Source: Parelaphostrongylus tenuis (lineage: Eukaryota > Nematoda > Chromadorea > Rhabditida > Metastrongylidae). From it: a stretch of DNA of 64,000 nucleotides. Under the pieces are notes generated by a model that had not been told where the DNA came from, ran no database searches, and worked only from the letters and a program-made list of their open reading frames with translations. The stretch is from assembly GCA_019055375.1 (NCBI GenBank), contig JAHQIW010007096.1:153355-217354 (forward strand), read 5' to 3'. The stretch's first letter is position 1, and each line of letters opens with the position of its first letter. A program made the position numbers and the translations under genes. Positions 1-12,900 of this stretch are shown piece by piece.

Positions 1-831
1 AGTCTCCCCTTTTGAGCTGAAATGTGCTTGGTTGTCTTCCTTTTTGTACGCCATGGTAGCCATCTCAGCGATTCTGCCTCCCTCTACTTGGATTAATCAC
101 TCACGCTGAATTATAATGAAAATCGGAATTATTAGAAGATGCGTCACAACTGGGTGGAAGGACTTCACTTTTTGCAGCCCAAGTAGGAAAGCTCCAGCCT
201 CACTATCCAGGTTCTCTATAGGAGATTCAATCGACCGTTATTCAAGGACAAGGACATCCATAAGGAAGACGATACAATCGTCCACTCTAAAGCTCACCAA
301 ATGCATAATTCTAAGAACTTCGTAGTGATGCAGGCGACCATATGAATCGAATCCAAGTGCTGATATCTAAGCAGTAAACAGACGACAGATCACTGAATCA
401 TTTTTAAGAAAAAAATTGCCAAGATATTCGACTTTTTTCTGTTTTTTAGTGTTATATTTAGCAGCTGTCTCTTCTTCTAAATTTCTACATTCTCTTGTAT
501 CGGTCTAAGCTGTTGAATACCATACATTACTATCTTTATCTTCCCTACCATTTTTCATACCGAATAGGCTTGTTAAATGTCTCTAATCTAAAATTATACT
601 GTTTTTCCTAATCATGGCCTCCATCTTCGTTTTTTTTCATTATCCATTTCAGTACCTACTTAATTCAGATACTAAAATACTAAAGATAGAATTCAGATAC
701 TAAAGATACTAAAAGAGGTTTTGTTTTAAATAAATGTATTCCAGACTTATATTTGAACTAAGATAACGCCTCAACTTCAGTCGACAATCTTTTCTCAACC
801 CCACGACATTTCCATATTCTATCTTGTTCAG
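1..831. other. Unassigned sequence upstream of first recognisable exon
   Basis: No domain, RNA or repeat was recognised here. It probably holds intron or upstream sequence of the WAP-domain gene that starts to be readable at 832. No convincing start codon plus signal peptide was found, so the 5' end of that gene may lie outside the window. Confidence 0.4.
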
Positions 832-972
832 AGCCTCGTTCGTCTCCCGGCACTTGCCCGCCGTCGTCATCATCAAATGGTGACTGCTCGCGGCAATGTA
901 TCGTGGACGCGCAATGCCCTTTGGGCCAGAAGTGTTGCTTCAACGGATGCGGATTATCGTGTGTGACCGCTG
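832..972 (+). CDS. Exon: WAP domain 1
   Basis: Follows an acceptor (CTTGTTCAG) and ends before GTGAGT. The reading frame gives a four-disulphide-core pattern: CPP, then C..QC, D..CPLG.KCC and CFNGCG..C. Enters with two bases of a split codon and leaves in phase 1. All expected cysteines of the core appear present. Typical for WAP-type protease inhibitors of nematodes. Confidence 0.75.
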
Positions 973-3900
973 GTGAGTCAGGATCAAATTCGGAACCATG
1001 GAACAACATCTACGCGTATTGAAAGGCATGCAAAACATTCGATCTCAGGAGAATGTCAACCACACCGAGGAGCTTGCAACTAATAAATCACCCAGGCCGC
1101 CACTTTATTTCAACTCTTTCTTCGCTACGTCCTGTCGCCTCGGTAAGAGTGCAACTCAAGTTCAACTCCTGCCTAGGACCGAATGTTTTGCGTACCAGCC
1201 AATTCTTAAATGTATACAACATTAATAAATAATTCAAACACCGAACATCATTCAAAAATGCTTATATCTTGTTTCATCCTTTTATGTTTCATCTGAAATA
1301 CGAGCAAAACTGAAGGCCTCAGTGGGTCATGAAACTACGTCATCGAACCATGTCCTGCCTTTCTCTGAGCCATATTCCAACCGTGAGAGTGCTATCAGTA
1401 ATCACCCGTCAGTGTGATTGATCTTTGGTACACAAATCGCCACCGTGTTTTGTTGAATAGTTGCTTTAATTGATACACATTATTTGACTATTACTAACTG
1501 CCTATTCTTTTTGTGTTATAGGTACGATGTGAAACACATCCACCTGAGTGGTAGTTTAATTCCTGTTTCTCTGCAAGAACGTAGTCAGTTTACTCAGAGA
1601 CAATGAACGGCTAGACTATTTGTCCGCAGTAATCTGAAACGTTCATTCTATTGAGTTCTCAGCGTGACACTTGCCTTACTTTTTTCTCGCAATTTTTTTC
1701 TGAAAAATTCGAAGCAGTTTATTTGTTGTTGTAGTATTCTCCGCTCCTTCTTCTCCAACTGTGCGCATTGGTGAGTGCCTCAATATCCGATCTCTGGGAG
1801 CGTTTTGCGTCCAAAGGTACTTAGCTTTTTCTCATTTATAGATAGTTTCAAATTATGTAACTTTTCTAGAATGAGTTTCAAGAAAGCTTCTTACGTAAAT
1901 GACTGTAAGACAATAAGCTTATGAACTTGTCTTCAGGTCCAAGGAACCCGAGTGTACCGTGGACGCTGACTGTCCACCACTAAGAAAATGTTGCAGTGAC
2001 GGTTGTACTAAACGCTGCACCGTTGCGGATCTTACAACTCATTGTAAGATTCTATATAGCTCCAACCACTGAAATATCTCGTATTACGCCGGTTAGTCGA
2101 TCGGCAAACACTATCAACATCTCCGTTAGCCCCCCGTGTGCATCTTAGGTACACGTCTTGTTATCGGGGGTATTCTCTGACTGCTGGCGTGATTCGAGAT
2201 AACTCTAATAGTGTTGACATCATGTCTCATAATTTCACTCTTTTTGCGAAGCATAAAACCGATAAGTGGCTCGCCTACCCGCTACGTGAAGTTGGATTAC
2301 TAAATACAAACTGAACTTCTCAATAACAATTTCGAACTTTGCCTTGTATCCAAATATCCACAAGCGCTATCTCCCATCTCAACACAATACTTTTTTTATC
2401 TAATGACTTCTTCAGTAATATAGGGCTAGCTTCAGTAAACATATCAGATTGATGTAAAGTACTTGCAGCTTCCCAATGCGAATTTAAAATCAATGTAACT
2501 AGGATCAGACACATCTCTACAAAATAACATTTACAGTCAACACATATTTGCCAACAAGAAATAATATCTATTCTTTTAGCATAAAAATCAGTGCCCCGGG
2601 ATTCGGTGAACTCTTGGAAAATTTTTTTCCATCCCGTTGATTGTAGAAGCGTTTTTCTGCAAATTGCCTAGATGTCCACCTCAAAAAGTGGTAGTCGGTG
2701 GGCCCGAGAGCCGGTGAATATGGAAGATGGAGCAAAAGTTTGCAACCCAAATCATCCGACTTTTGAAGCGTTTGTTGTGCATTATGTGATCGCACTGTTG
2801 TGGAGAAGAACTAAGTCTTTTGGTTAACCAGTGCTGACCTCACGAGTAGCAATTTTCGGTGAATCTCTTCGAATTGCTGAGCAAACTTCTCAGATGTAAT
2901 GGTTTCACCGTAATTCAAAAAGCTGTAGTGGATCACACCGCAGCTGACCATCACACAGTATCATGACCATTTTTGGTGCAATTTTTGCTTTGAAAAGCTT
3001 TGGAGCTTCTTTTCTCTCCCACCATAGAGTTGATTGCCGCCGATTCTCATAGCATAGCCATTTTTCAATGCACATCATTATCTGATCGAGTAATGGTTCG
3101 GATTAAGAGAACACGACACTTCAATAATGATTTTTTGTGAGTTTATGAGGCACCCATATATCAAGCTTCTTCACATTTCCATTTTTGCTCAAACAGCGAA
3201 CAACCGTAGAATGGTCAACGCTGACTTCTTCTGCAACATCTTTAGCGGTTCAAAAAGGGTCAGCTTCGAAAATTGCTCTCAGTTGATTGTTGTCATCTTC
3301 CCATGACTGACCACTACATTCCTCATCTTCAAGGCTCTTGTCTCCTTTACGAAACCTCTTAAGTCATCACTGCACTGTACGTCGTTAACAGTTCCTGGGT
3401 CAATTGCAGTGATGATGTTGCGAGTTTCTTTGCTGCAGCGTGATCATTTTAAACTCGGACAAGAAATGTTTTTTGTCTATTATCCCTTCTATAATCTAGA
3501 ATATTTATAAAATAAGATGCAAGTAGTATGTCATTAATTCTCCATTCGACCGCTTTTTATAGACCTCGCTCAAAACGATAATACTCTGATAATGCTATAA
3601 CATGGTTTGAGCCGTTCGTCAGATCTAAGTGCTAGACAGGCTCCTGTTTTGTCCTCAAAGACCTCAGTAGCACAGTCCTTCGGTTCAGTCGATTTCTTGG
3701 GGTCAAACTCCTCCATTAAAGAATCGACACTGATTACAAATTACTGCAAGTCAGTTGATAGAATTCCGTGACACTGCAGAGACTAACAGCCGAGCTTGTT
3801 GCTGTTAAAATCTCTGGTCTCTGCAATAGTCTCTGCAACGTCAGGGGATTTTATCACCTGACTAGCAGTGATCATACTCGGCTTCGATTCGTTCATATAG

Positions 3901-6900
3901 GAGTATAGCGACTATAGCTTCAAGGGATCGAGTGAACCGAACGACTGTGTCATTGAGGAGTCCTTGAGAACGAAGCAGGCGTCTGTCTAGCGCTTAGACC
4001 TGACAAACGGCTCAGAACATGTTATATCATTATCTGAGTATTATGTCATTAGCAATAGTACATAAAGCAAGGAGTGCATATCAAAATAAGGCATAGCGTA
4101 ACCACATTTATCTAAAAATTAGTTCCAATGTCAAACGACAAATTTCATCAATGACAATACGCAATCACTTTGGCACAAAATTGGTAACTTCCACATATAT
4201 AGTTACTCAGTTGAATCACACAAACTATTTTCCAGGTATCCATGCTCATCTGGCGGCTTTGGCGATTCATGATTTTGACAGCAGAGTCTTCGTGCCACAA
4301 TGCGACCCCTACGGTGAATATGTTCAGATTCAAAGCCATTCCAAATACAAATGGTGTGTCGACAAACTGGGGCACGAAATTTACGGTAAGGAAACGAGAG
4401 TATGGCTTGGCTTAATTTTGCCCTAGCATTTGAACGATGGAATTTTTCAAGCCGTTGCTTTTCTACGAATAGGTAGATGTGAAGAATATCGAAGATCACG
4501 TCAAAAATTAATCATATCTACATAATATGCCACCAGCGATTGCTAACGATCGGATGGCTATTCACTGAACTTGTGATTGTGAAACGTACTTGGGTAATCT
4601 TATCATTATGAGTTCCTATTTTAGAGGGACAAATTCGGCTCTACATAACAGAAAATTACTTCTGTCATTTGAAAAAACGATAATACTTTTACTAGGATTA
4701 CTGTTCACCTCTGAGCGCATGTGGCGCAATGCTTAGAGATGCTCTGCATTGCACAGGTGGTCAATGGATCGCTTTCGCGCTTATGGCGCACCAAGCCATC
4801 CATCCCTTCGGGATCGGTAAATTGATACCAGGCAGGTCTCAGACTTGTCTGAGAAGATAAGCAGTAGCGAATTGGTTGAGCGGGAGGCCAACGCGAGTCA
4901 TTGTAAAGGCCAGACATGCATTAAATCACTCAAACGAAGTTAGAAATTGAAAACGAGACACGGCGCATCCCTCAGGGGTTGATCAACGCCAAGAGCTTTC
5001 TTTTTTACCCTTATTCAGCCCTATCACTGCATCTGAGCTCTTGTAGAGCAGTAGATGGACAAGCTCTGCATTATACAAGCAATCTTAAGTTCGATCCTGT
5101 TTGCCTCTAGCTCACTAAATTCTCTATCTCCTCAGGGTGATGAAATCGGTACCAGACTTGTATGCTAGGATTGTAGCATTGATGAAATATGTCGGCATGG
5201 GCTATCACGAGTATTGTAGAGATATGCATTCAGTCACATTCAACGGTGTTTAATGCAGTTGGATGTACTCCAATCTTTCACGGGCATATCACCGTCTAGA
5301 GTTGTATCCTATCGCATTCAGTATAATTGTTAACTATTATTCATTGTCAAAAGCAAAGCATTAAATACAAACGGTACTTCCAATCGGAAGAATACTTTAT
5401 GGTAAATAGATTTTGAAGTGCTACTCATTATCATTTCATAGGCTGTAAGTGTAACCATAATCCATTTCCTTTAGTCGTCACTGTGTCGAGATCAATAATT
5501 TTCAGGAACTAAATCTACACGCCAGTCTAATTGTACGAAACCGCGATCTTGTCCAGTACGAGCCTGCGGCAAACAGTGTTCTCTTGGGTGAGTTTTACAA
5601 CACGTTCAAATCGTTTCTAAAGTGTCATTTTGACATATTCCTGTTGAAGAGTTACTTGCATGGTTAAGATATCGTACCGACAGCGACGGATGCCCCTTAT
5701 GTGAGTGCATCGCGCCGTGTGAATTATTCCGATGTAATGCCGGATTCGTCTGTAGGATGGTGAAAGTACGGTGCTACACTAAAGATTGCCCACCAATTCC
5801 TAGATGTTAGTAGAAGGCCTTGGATTTTCCTAACTGTGTAGTGCAAAATTGCCTTACGAAATCTTTTACTTTCAAAGGTAAGTCACGAATTTTCTTTTTA
5901 GGCATTCCAAATGCGTGTCCATCGGGTGAACCGTTGATTCACTGGGCAGATCGAGATGCCAAGCATCTGGTAGAATGCAATAAGCAAATGTTGTGTCCAG
6001 CTGGATATTTTTGTAATCGAAATGGTTATGAAGGAAGGAGTTTCTGTTGTCGTGGTGTTGGTGAGTTGCTCAGAAATTCATGAATGGAGAGTCATCAATA
6101 GCAGCTGGCTTTTTATGACTTCCTCTTATAAAGAAAAGTGTAGCTTTCAACAAACAGCAAGTCGTTAACTTCAAGCATTTTAAAGTATCTCAAATTTATA
6201 CTACTACTATTTGAAGTTCTTCATTATGCCACGGCAATTTTTTATGGAACCGTATTTCAAAGTATGAGAAAACAGTGGGCTGATATATAAATCAATCTTT
6301 TTTTTTTGGTTAGCCTGTTTTTCTATCCCATAAATCTATCAAAATTTCTAGATCCACAAGTCTCATCGATAACTTGTCCACCTACACCACTGACCACTAC
6401 TGCGGTTGACTCATCTACTTGTGTTGTCTCATGTCGTCGTTCGAGCGACTGTAGTCATTCGGTGTGCTGTTTTAATGGATGTGGAATGAGCTGTCAATTC
6501 GAAACAGGTTGGAAATTGGATATATTAGAATCAAAGACATTCATTATGAGAGGTCTCTAACTGGCTAAGAAAATCACTTGCATGACCCTCCATTTCGTAC
6601 CGTAGAGCGACTCAAACAGGCACCGGCAAAATTCCACAATTTGCAAACAGGTGCAAATGACCCAGTGAGTCTTCTTCGGTATTGTAATTCGTTGACCGAT
6701 ATATCTTCTTTCTAGACTTTTCGTAATGGAATCAGACCATCGGGTCAGTGGTATTCCGGTTGTGTATATGATCCGGGGCCAGTTGGAAACGGTTTTCGCC
6801 TATCTATTTTCCTTGAAAGTATTACGTATGCGGCCTACGTGATCCAATAGCTAAACTTATGGAACGGTGTCTTTAGTTTTTTGACTTATGCCTCATTCAC

Positions 6901-9900
6901 GAAGTATGAGATACTTCGGGCATTGACCCTTTGACTGCACACTCAATAACGCCAAGTGAATTTTATCTTGCTTACGTGGCGGCGAGGATTCTGCTTATAT
7001 TTTGAGGCAGGAAGAATCTCTCATTCGAAAAGGTGGGCACTTAGTAGGGAGCCTATTACATTCCTCGCTACATCCTCAGTGCTATTAAGCACTCCTCAAG
7101 TTACTCTCTCTTCCACTTCTCCTTCCCCCAACTTTGGAGTTCAGTCGCCTATTACAGTGATTTTCCGACCTAGGCAGACATTGCTAGAGCAATTATAGCT
7201 ATTCATTTCCTTGAGCGGTAATGGAGCACTAAAAATCAATCCGTTCCTCAAAATATGTTATCAGATTATCGTGTTATTATTGTTTTTGAGTGAAGTTTAT
7301 TTAAAGTCTAAAGTAAAGGTTGCAGATTTGGCCGCAGTTTTTGCTCTTCTCTTTTCAAGCTTTTTTTATCGCTTTTCCGCAGCGTTGTGCAAGTTTGGAC
7401 GTGAGCTGACCATTGCTTGTGGCCTTTGCTACTCCACAATGACGTATCGGCTTGAGCGTTTGTGGAGAGAAACATCTATAAATGGCCTCTCGGCTTTCAT
7501 ATACTGATGTGAAGATGTCGAATGAGCTGGTCGTATTCTTAGCAAATATAAAAGAAATATTTACGAAAATTGGAGTGTTGCTCGAAAGGGGGATGACCTG
7601 TTCCTGTATAGAATTTGGGAACAACTGCGGTATCGGTTGAATAGCCTTTAATTACTGTATTGTGGTCTGATCGTCATGGTGCGCTCTATTAAAAGTATTT
7701 CACGTTCATTGTTGAGAGCGGGGCTTTTAGAACTGCGAGTTTCATGTATCATCGCTCATCATAACAAATTAGCTTCCCACCGTGCTCATTCCTTTCTTAG
7801 TTCATGAGTTTCAATGGGCGTTCGTTTACGTCTGAGTTATCCTTCGCAATTTCCAATGAGAACCTTGAAGATTTATGGTATTCTCTTTAGAGAAATTGTG
7901 GTCTTTTTTGAAGAACATTTATTAGTCTATATAACGCTTTGGCTCCATCTTGCTTAACTTAATGACGATACAGAAACAACGAAGTCACGGCTGGTTTCCA
8001 ATCTTTTGAATCCTTTGAGCCATTAGAGCTCGATATGGGTTGTCAATAGTCTGAAAATCGATGTTCATGGTGAAACTCGTTCTTACGAGCATGCCGACTG
8101 CGCCGACTCCTATTGCGTGCTCCTGATAACAGTTCTTCTCTGGTGTCATAAACAGTTTAAGAAGTGTGGAGTTTGTCGTCTCAGCCAGGCCGATCATATG
8201 TCGTACCTCATCCTTTTTGCTTACATCAATAGGTCCTCTATAATTCGTATGCAAGTATGTATGACAATAGGTACAAATTATTGAACACCCCTGCATACTT
8301 GTCATTCTCAACGCTGCTGTAACGGAGGCTGTTCTAGGGTCAGAACAATTAGGCCTTTTCATTTTCACTGTGCTCAAATTTTTTTATAGCCATGATATTT
8401 TTCGCAAAGCTTTGAACGCAAGTACTTACGGGTAGCATGCCAGTTTTTCTCGGAGACACAAGGAGCTTATTTGTGGGAGGCGATCTTAACCGCCTCCCAT
8501 GTACTTCGCATCCACTCAACTCAGGATTTTGGCCAGCTTAATCGTAGAAAAGAAGGTATGCCAAATTGTCGCAGCAGAAACTGGGATTCCATTACTTGAA
8601 TCCACTTGGTTCGCTAGGAAGCACATGACTATTTATGCTTCTCATTTAATTAGTGTTTTTCTTCTTTAAGCAAAACACGAGGTGTTATAATAAAATTTTA
8701 TTCACAGCTGACGTTTCGGCAGTTCGCCTTCTTCAGAGCCTGGAAAGGTCAAATTGTCCGCAATCCAATAAGCCAAACACCTCCAATACTCTTTTAGAAA
8801 AAATCACCAGACCTAGATTTCAATCACATCAAGCACAAAATCAACTCTCAACATACTCACCGCTTTTTATATGTGTTCCACTGAATGATTCAAGTGGAGA
8901 CAACCGCAAGGAGATCACATAGGCTCGTAATGTAATGGCTCGTAGGCTTCTCATTTAATTTTTATCGTTTGTAAAAGCGCCCCACGTGCCCTCGGAATTA
9001 ATCAAGCAGAGGCTCCTCTACCAGATGATCTATGAAACAAGCGAGTATCAAAACAATGTCGAATTTCTTTTTGAAATATACGATTACTAGGGAACAAACA
9101 GCATAAAAGATATGCTAAAATGCTTGGAGTATGCCATGGAATGATGCGAAACAGGTTAAGACAAAATATATTTAGTAGTCATTATTTGAGCCACCAATGT
9201 CAGTGGTCTATCAATGAGGGCTGACTTATAGAGCCCAATACATGTGTTTCGATTTTGCGATCTCGTCAGTCGGGCAGTTACTTATCGGGCTCTATAAGTC
9301 AGCCGTCATTGATAGACCACTGACATGTGTGGCTCAAATAAAGATTATCAGGCATATTGAAATTTGAGCAGTGGTCTTAAGAAAACACTCGAAATGAAAG
9401 ATATGATATATTTAGTAGTATTATGGAAGACGAAGGAGCGCATGGGCGCAGCGGTTAGGAGTGCTCTGCGTCGCTTGCGAGGTCAACGGTTCGATCTCGC
9501 GCTCATGGCTCACCAAACCATCCACCCCTCTGGGATCGGTAAATTGGAATTGGACTGATTCAGACTTGCTGAGATGAAACAGCATTGACTCGGCATAGCG
9601 GAAGGCCATCGCGAGTCATTGTAAAAACCGGATTGCATTCAATCACCTCAAACAGAGTTAAAAATTGAACATGAATGCATGACGCATCCCTCACGGAATG
9701 ATTAACGCCAAGAGCTTTATCCTTTAGCTCTTCTATTGGAGATGTAGAATTTCTGTGGTGTGGCATTACAATGAAACTATTGCGCTAACAGCTCGGGAGC
9801 GTTAACTTTATGACGCAGCGTCAAAACTGAAATAGGATCATAGCTGGTTTTAAAATATATGTACCTTAACTATGTTGATGTAGGGTGATTCTTCCTATTA

Positions 9901-12900
9901 TTTTGGAGTTGAATTACCAAAAATTATCCTATTTTCTAGCGAAATTTTTTGCGATCACTTTTCCGTCTACCTCAATCCGAATACAACCCAGCGCCAACCA
10001 ACAAACCTCAAACAGACAACCAATCAATCCTGTTGGTTCAAAAAAAGTGAGTTTGGTGGATGACGAACTCCTCAATATTGCTACCACTCGTCATCCTTTA
10101 CGAAGTCTTTCCAAGTCAGTGAAGGTTAGATATCTCTGTTCATCATGATGTTCAGGTGCTAAGACGTGTTCAGTTCCTAATATTTCAGAAAACTGCCGCC
10201 CTTCCTGTCATTTCAGTCGTTTCGCCAGTGATATATAATCTGAGCAGAAATGGTTTGTTCTTATATTATACTATATCAATGTTCTATAGTATGAATAAGG
10301 GCATAGGTGTATCATCTAATAACCACACTCATCAGTACTAGCAAATTTTTTGATATTGCCAGACAAACAAATCTAGACATCACCTTGTTTTAATTTGACG
10401 TACCCACATGGTCCGCTATTGTTTTATTTACTTTCCAATGGTTTTCTTGAAAGTTTTAGAGAGAATCAGTTATTCAAGTAGTTGATCGGGGGTTTTGGGA
10501 CCTTCAAATGTCATTTGGGGGTGCCATGGCCGAGTAGTTGTGAGGCTCGTCGCGGCGCTCGTGGAGGCGAGCTCCACCCTTCAACTCTCTCCGGCAGTCA
10601 ACAACAACGTCCTATAAGCGCCACAGCCAGGCAATGCTCAAAGTTGCAAGGAGACTCGCTCAACCAGAGTTCTACGACGTTCAAAAAGAAGACGCAAAAC
10701 GAATTGAATGGTGAAAGTATTGGGATCTGCATAGTGAAAAAATCACTGTGAGGCGGATCAATAAAATTGTGAAATATTTCTTTTGAGCCTATACAGTCCT
10801 CAAATATAGTAACAATTTAAGTCAAATAATTAAAGCAGAAGTGAATCGAAGGCTATTCCGAGAAGAATCTGCTACCGTCGTAAATCGCCTTCTGAATCAT
10901 ATTAGTGAGTGCTTGTGAAGGAGATCTCATAGTACCGTCACTCATTTCTTTTCAAGCGCTAATGTAGCAAACAGTTATACAAAAACGATTTTACTTGATG
11001 CTTAAAATGATTTTTTTCATTATCGAAGAGATTAAACTAAAGTGTTACATCATAGGGAAGAACTCTGAAGCACTGCACTCTTCTACAAAACGCTTTACTT
11101 CTAATGCCTTTAATGATAATGTTGCAATAGTTAGGTCGCCAGACTGTTCTTTTGCGTATGTTTACTTCTAGTTGGGCTCTTGTATTAGCACTGAATTTTT
11201 TGTTTTTGTAGTCCTTTTGCTTTCAAACAACTTGCTATTCATCACAGTTCGGAGTAATGGAATTTTATTCTGCTAAGGAGAATACTTAACCACTTTTGAA
11301 AAGAAAGCATAATACACATCATAACATCCCAGAAACCTGAAGAAGAAATTCAATGAGAATCGAGATAAATAGCAAGTGCTGCAATGTGCTATAGCTGCAA
11401 TAGTCCTGCAAAGTGCTTCGACGCGTAACAGATCATATTATTTGAACCAACATGTCATATGATCTGTTATAGGGCTGACTTATAGAGCCCGATATACGTG
11501 TTTCGGCCTTGACGGTCTCATCAGTTGGGCAGTACCCTTCGTCTTTTGCCAATCCTCTCGGGGCACTCAGTCTCCTATACTAGGAATGAGCGACGACGAA
11601 CATTTTACATTGTCCGCTATGTGAAATATCACCAAATGGACAGTGTTGTACACTAGATTGCTCTTGGGTGGTATCGGTAATATTTTGAGTGTTTTCTCAA
11701 TACCACGCTCAAATTTCAACATATCTCGCAAGTAATATTTGAACCAACATGTCATGTGGTCTGTTATAGGGCTGACTTATAGTATAGCGCCCCGAGAGGA
11801 TTGGCAGAGGATGAAGAATCTCGCCCGACTGATGAGGCCGTCAAGGTCGAAACACGCGTACCGCGCTCTATAAGTCAGCCCTATAATAGACCACATGACA
11901 TGTTAGCTCAAAAATTAGTTACGAGATTAATTCATGGCTCTTGTGAAATCATCAGGACCAGGGTACTTTGTATCTATAAGAACAAGCAAGAAAAACGATT
12001 TTAAATTGCCGTAAAAATTTTTCATCGTGATGAATGCCAAGCAAAGGATAAGTTCCCATATAAGTTTGGAAATAGGACGACAGTCTCATGCTTTTTTATT
12101 GGTGCTCTCTACCCTTCCTCTATTGTCCCAACACTGTAATTCTCGCATAAGCATCAGAGCGCAGATCCAATGCAAATCATTTTGCTTCTCGCGTGATCCC
12201 AGATATATTCTTGAGAGTCTAAGTAGTCTTGAGAGTCTGAGAAGTTGTGCTTATCTTAAGGTCAAGTATCGGTCTTACAAAAACTCGGCATTTGTCCACC
12301 TATGGTGCTCAATCCGGGATGCCGTGAAGAATGCCAGTCAGACATCGACTGCTTAGCGTTTGCTAAATGCTGTAACGCCACTTGTGGTAGCAAATGTATG
12401 GAACCGACGGTATGATCACGTTAGAGTATTTTAGTCCGTTAATATTATACTTTTATTATCGTTATTATACATTATTATTATTCGACGTCATTATATTATG
12501 TTTTATTATCTTATATTTTTACTCAACTAATTAATTGACTTTTCGCAGTGTCTGACTTTCATTACCTATGGATTTGATTTACATTTTCTATAGGTAACTA
12601 CTGCATGCCTGCAACGCCTAACTGCTTTCATTCGAGAACAGCCACACCTACCACCACCTATACAATGTGAGGCGAGCGGTGAATTTCGGGAAATACAATG
12701 CGATGTTAGGATTAGGTGATTTCTAACTTTTCTTATGCGTCCACATTTCAAACCTTTTATTATTTCTGGTGACTCTATGCTTTTACCGTTGTTCGCTTGT
12801 GGTAGATAATTAATTAAAGATTGTTTACCTTATCTTCATGTAGCAGGAACCTGCAGCACGTTTACAATCAGATTGGTATTCTGCTAGGCTTTTTGGTTGA

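Larger units (their letters stand above)
11427..11920. mobile_element. Foldback element, family A copy 2 (two units, opposing hammerheads)
   Basis: A left unit starting ATTATTTGAACCAACATGTC at about 11439 and a second start of the same sequence near 11737 lead to a right arm ending GACCACATGACATGTTAGCTC at about 11910. Hammerhead motifs lie at 11487-11530 (-) and 11823-11866 (+). The body between (about 11570-11700) has the conserved stem pair AGTGTTGTACACT and the GTTTTCTCAATACCACGCTCAAATTT head seen in other copies. It looks like one element inserted next to or into another of the same family. Confidence 0.65.

Noticed and set aside
9183..9341. Classical DNA transposon with terminal inverted repeats
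   Set aside because: The inverted arms are not at the very ends, the flanking duplication is 14 bp and the copy at 53.7 kb has 13 bp. This does not match TA, 3-bp or 8-bp duplications of common DNA transposons.
12027..12356. 109-codon open frame starting with Met
   Set aside because: It overlaps the WAP 4 exon in another frame. The frame with the cysteine pattern and proper splice sites is the real one.
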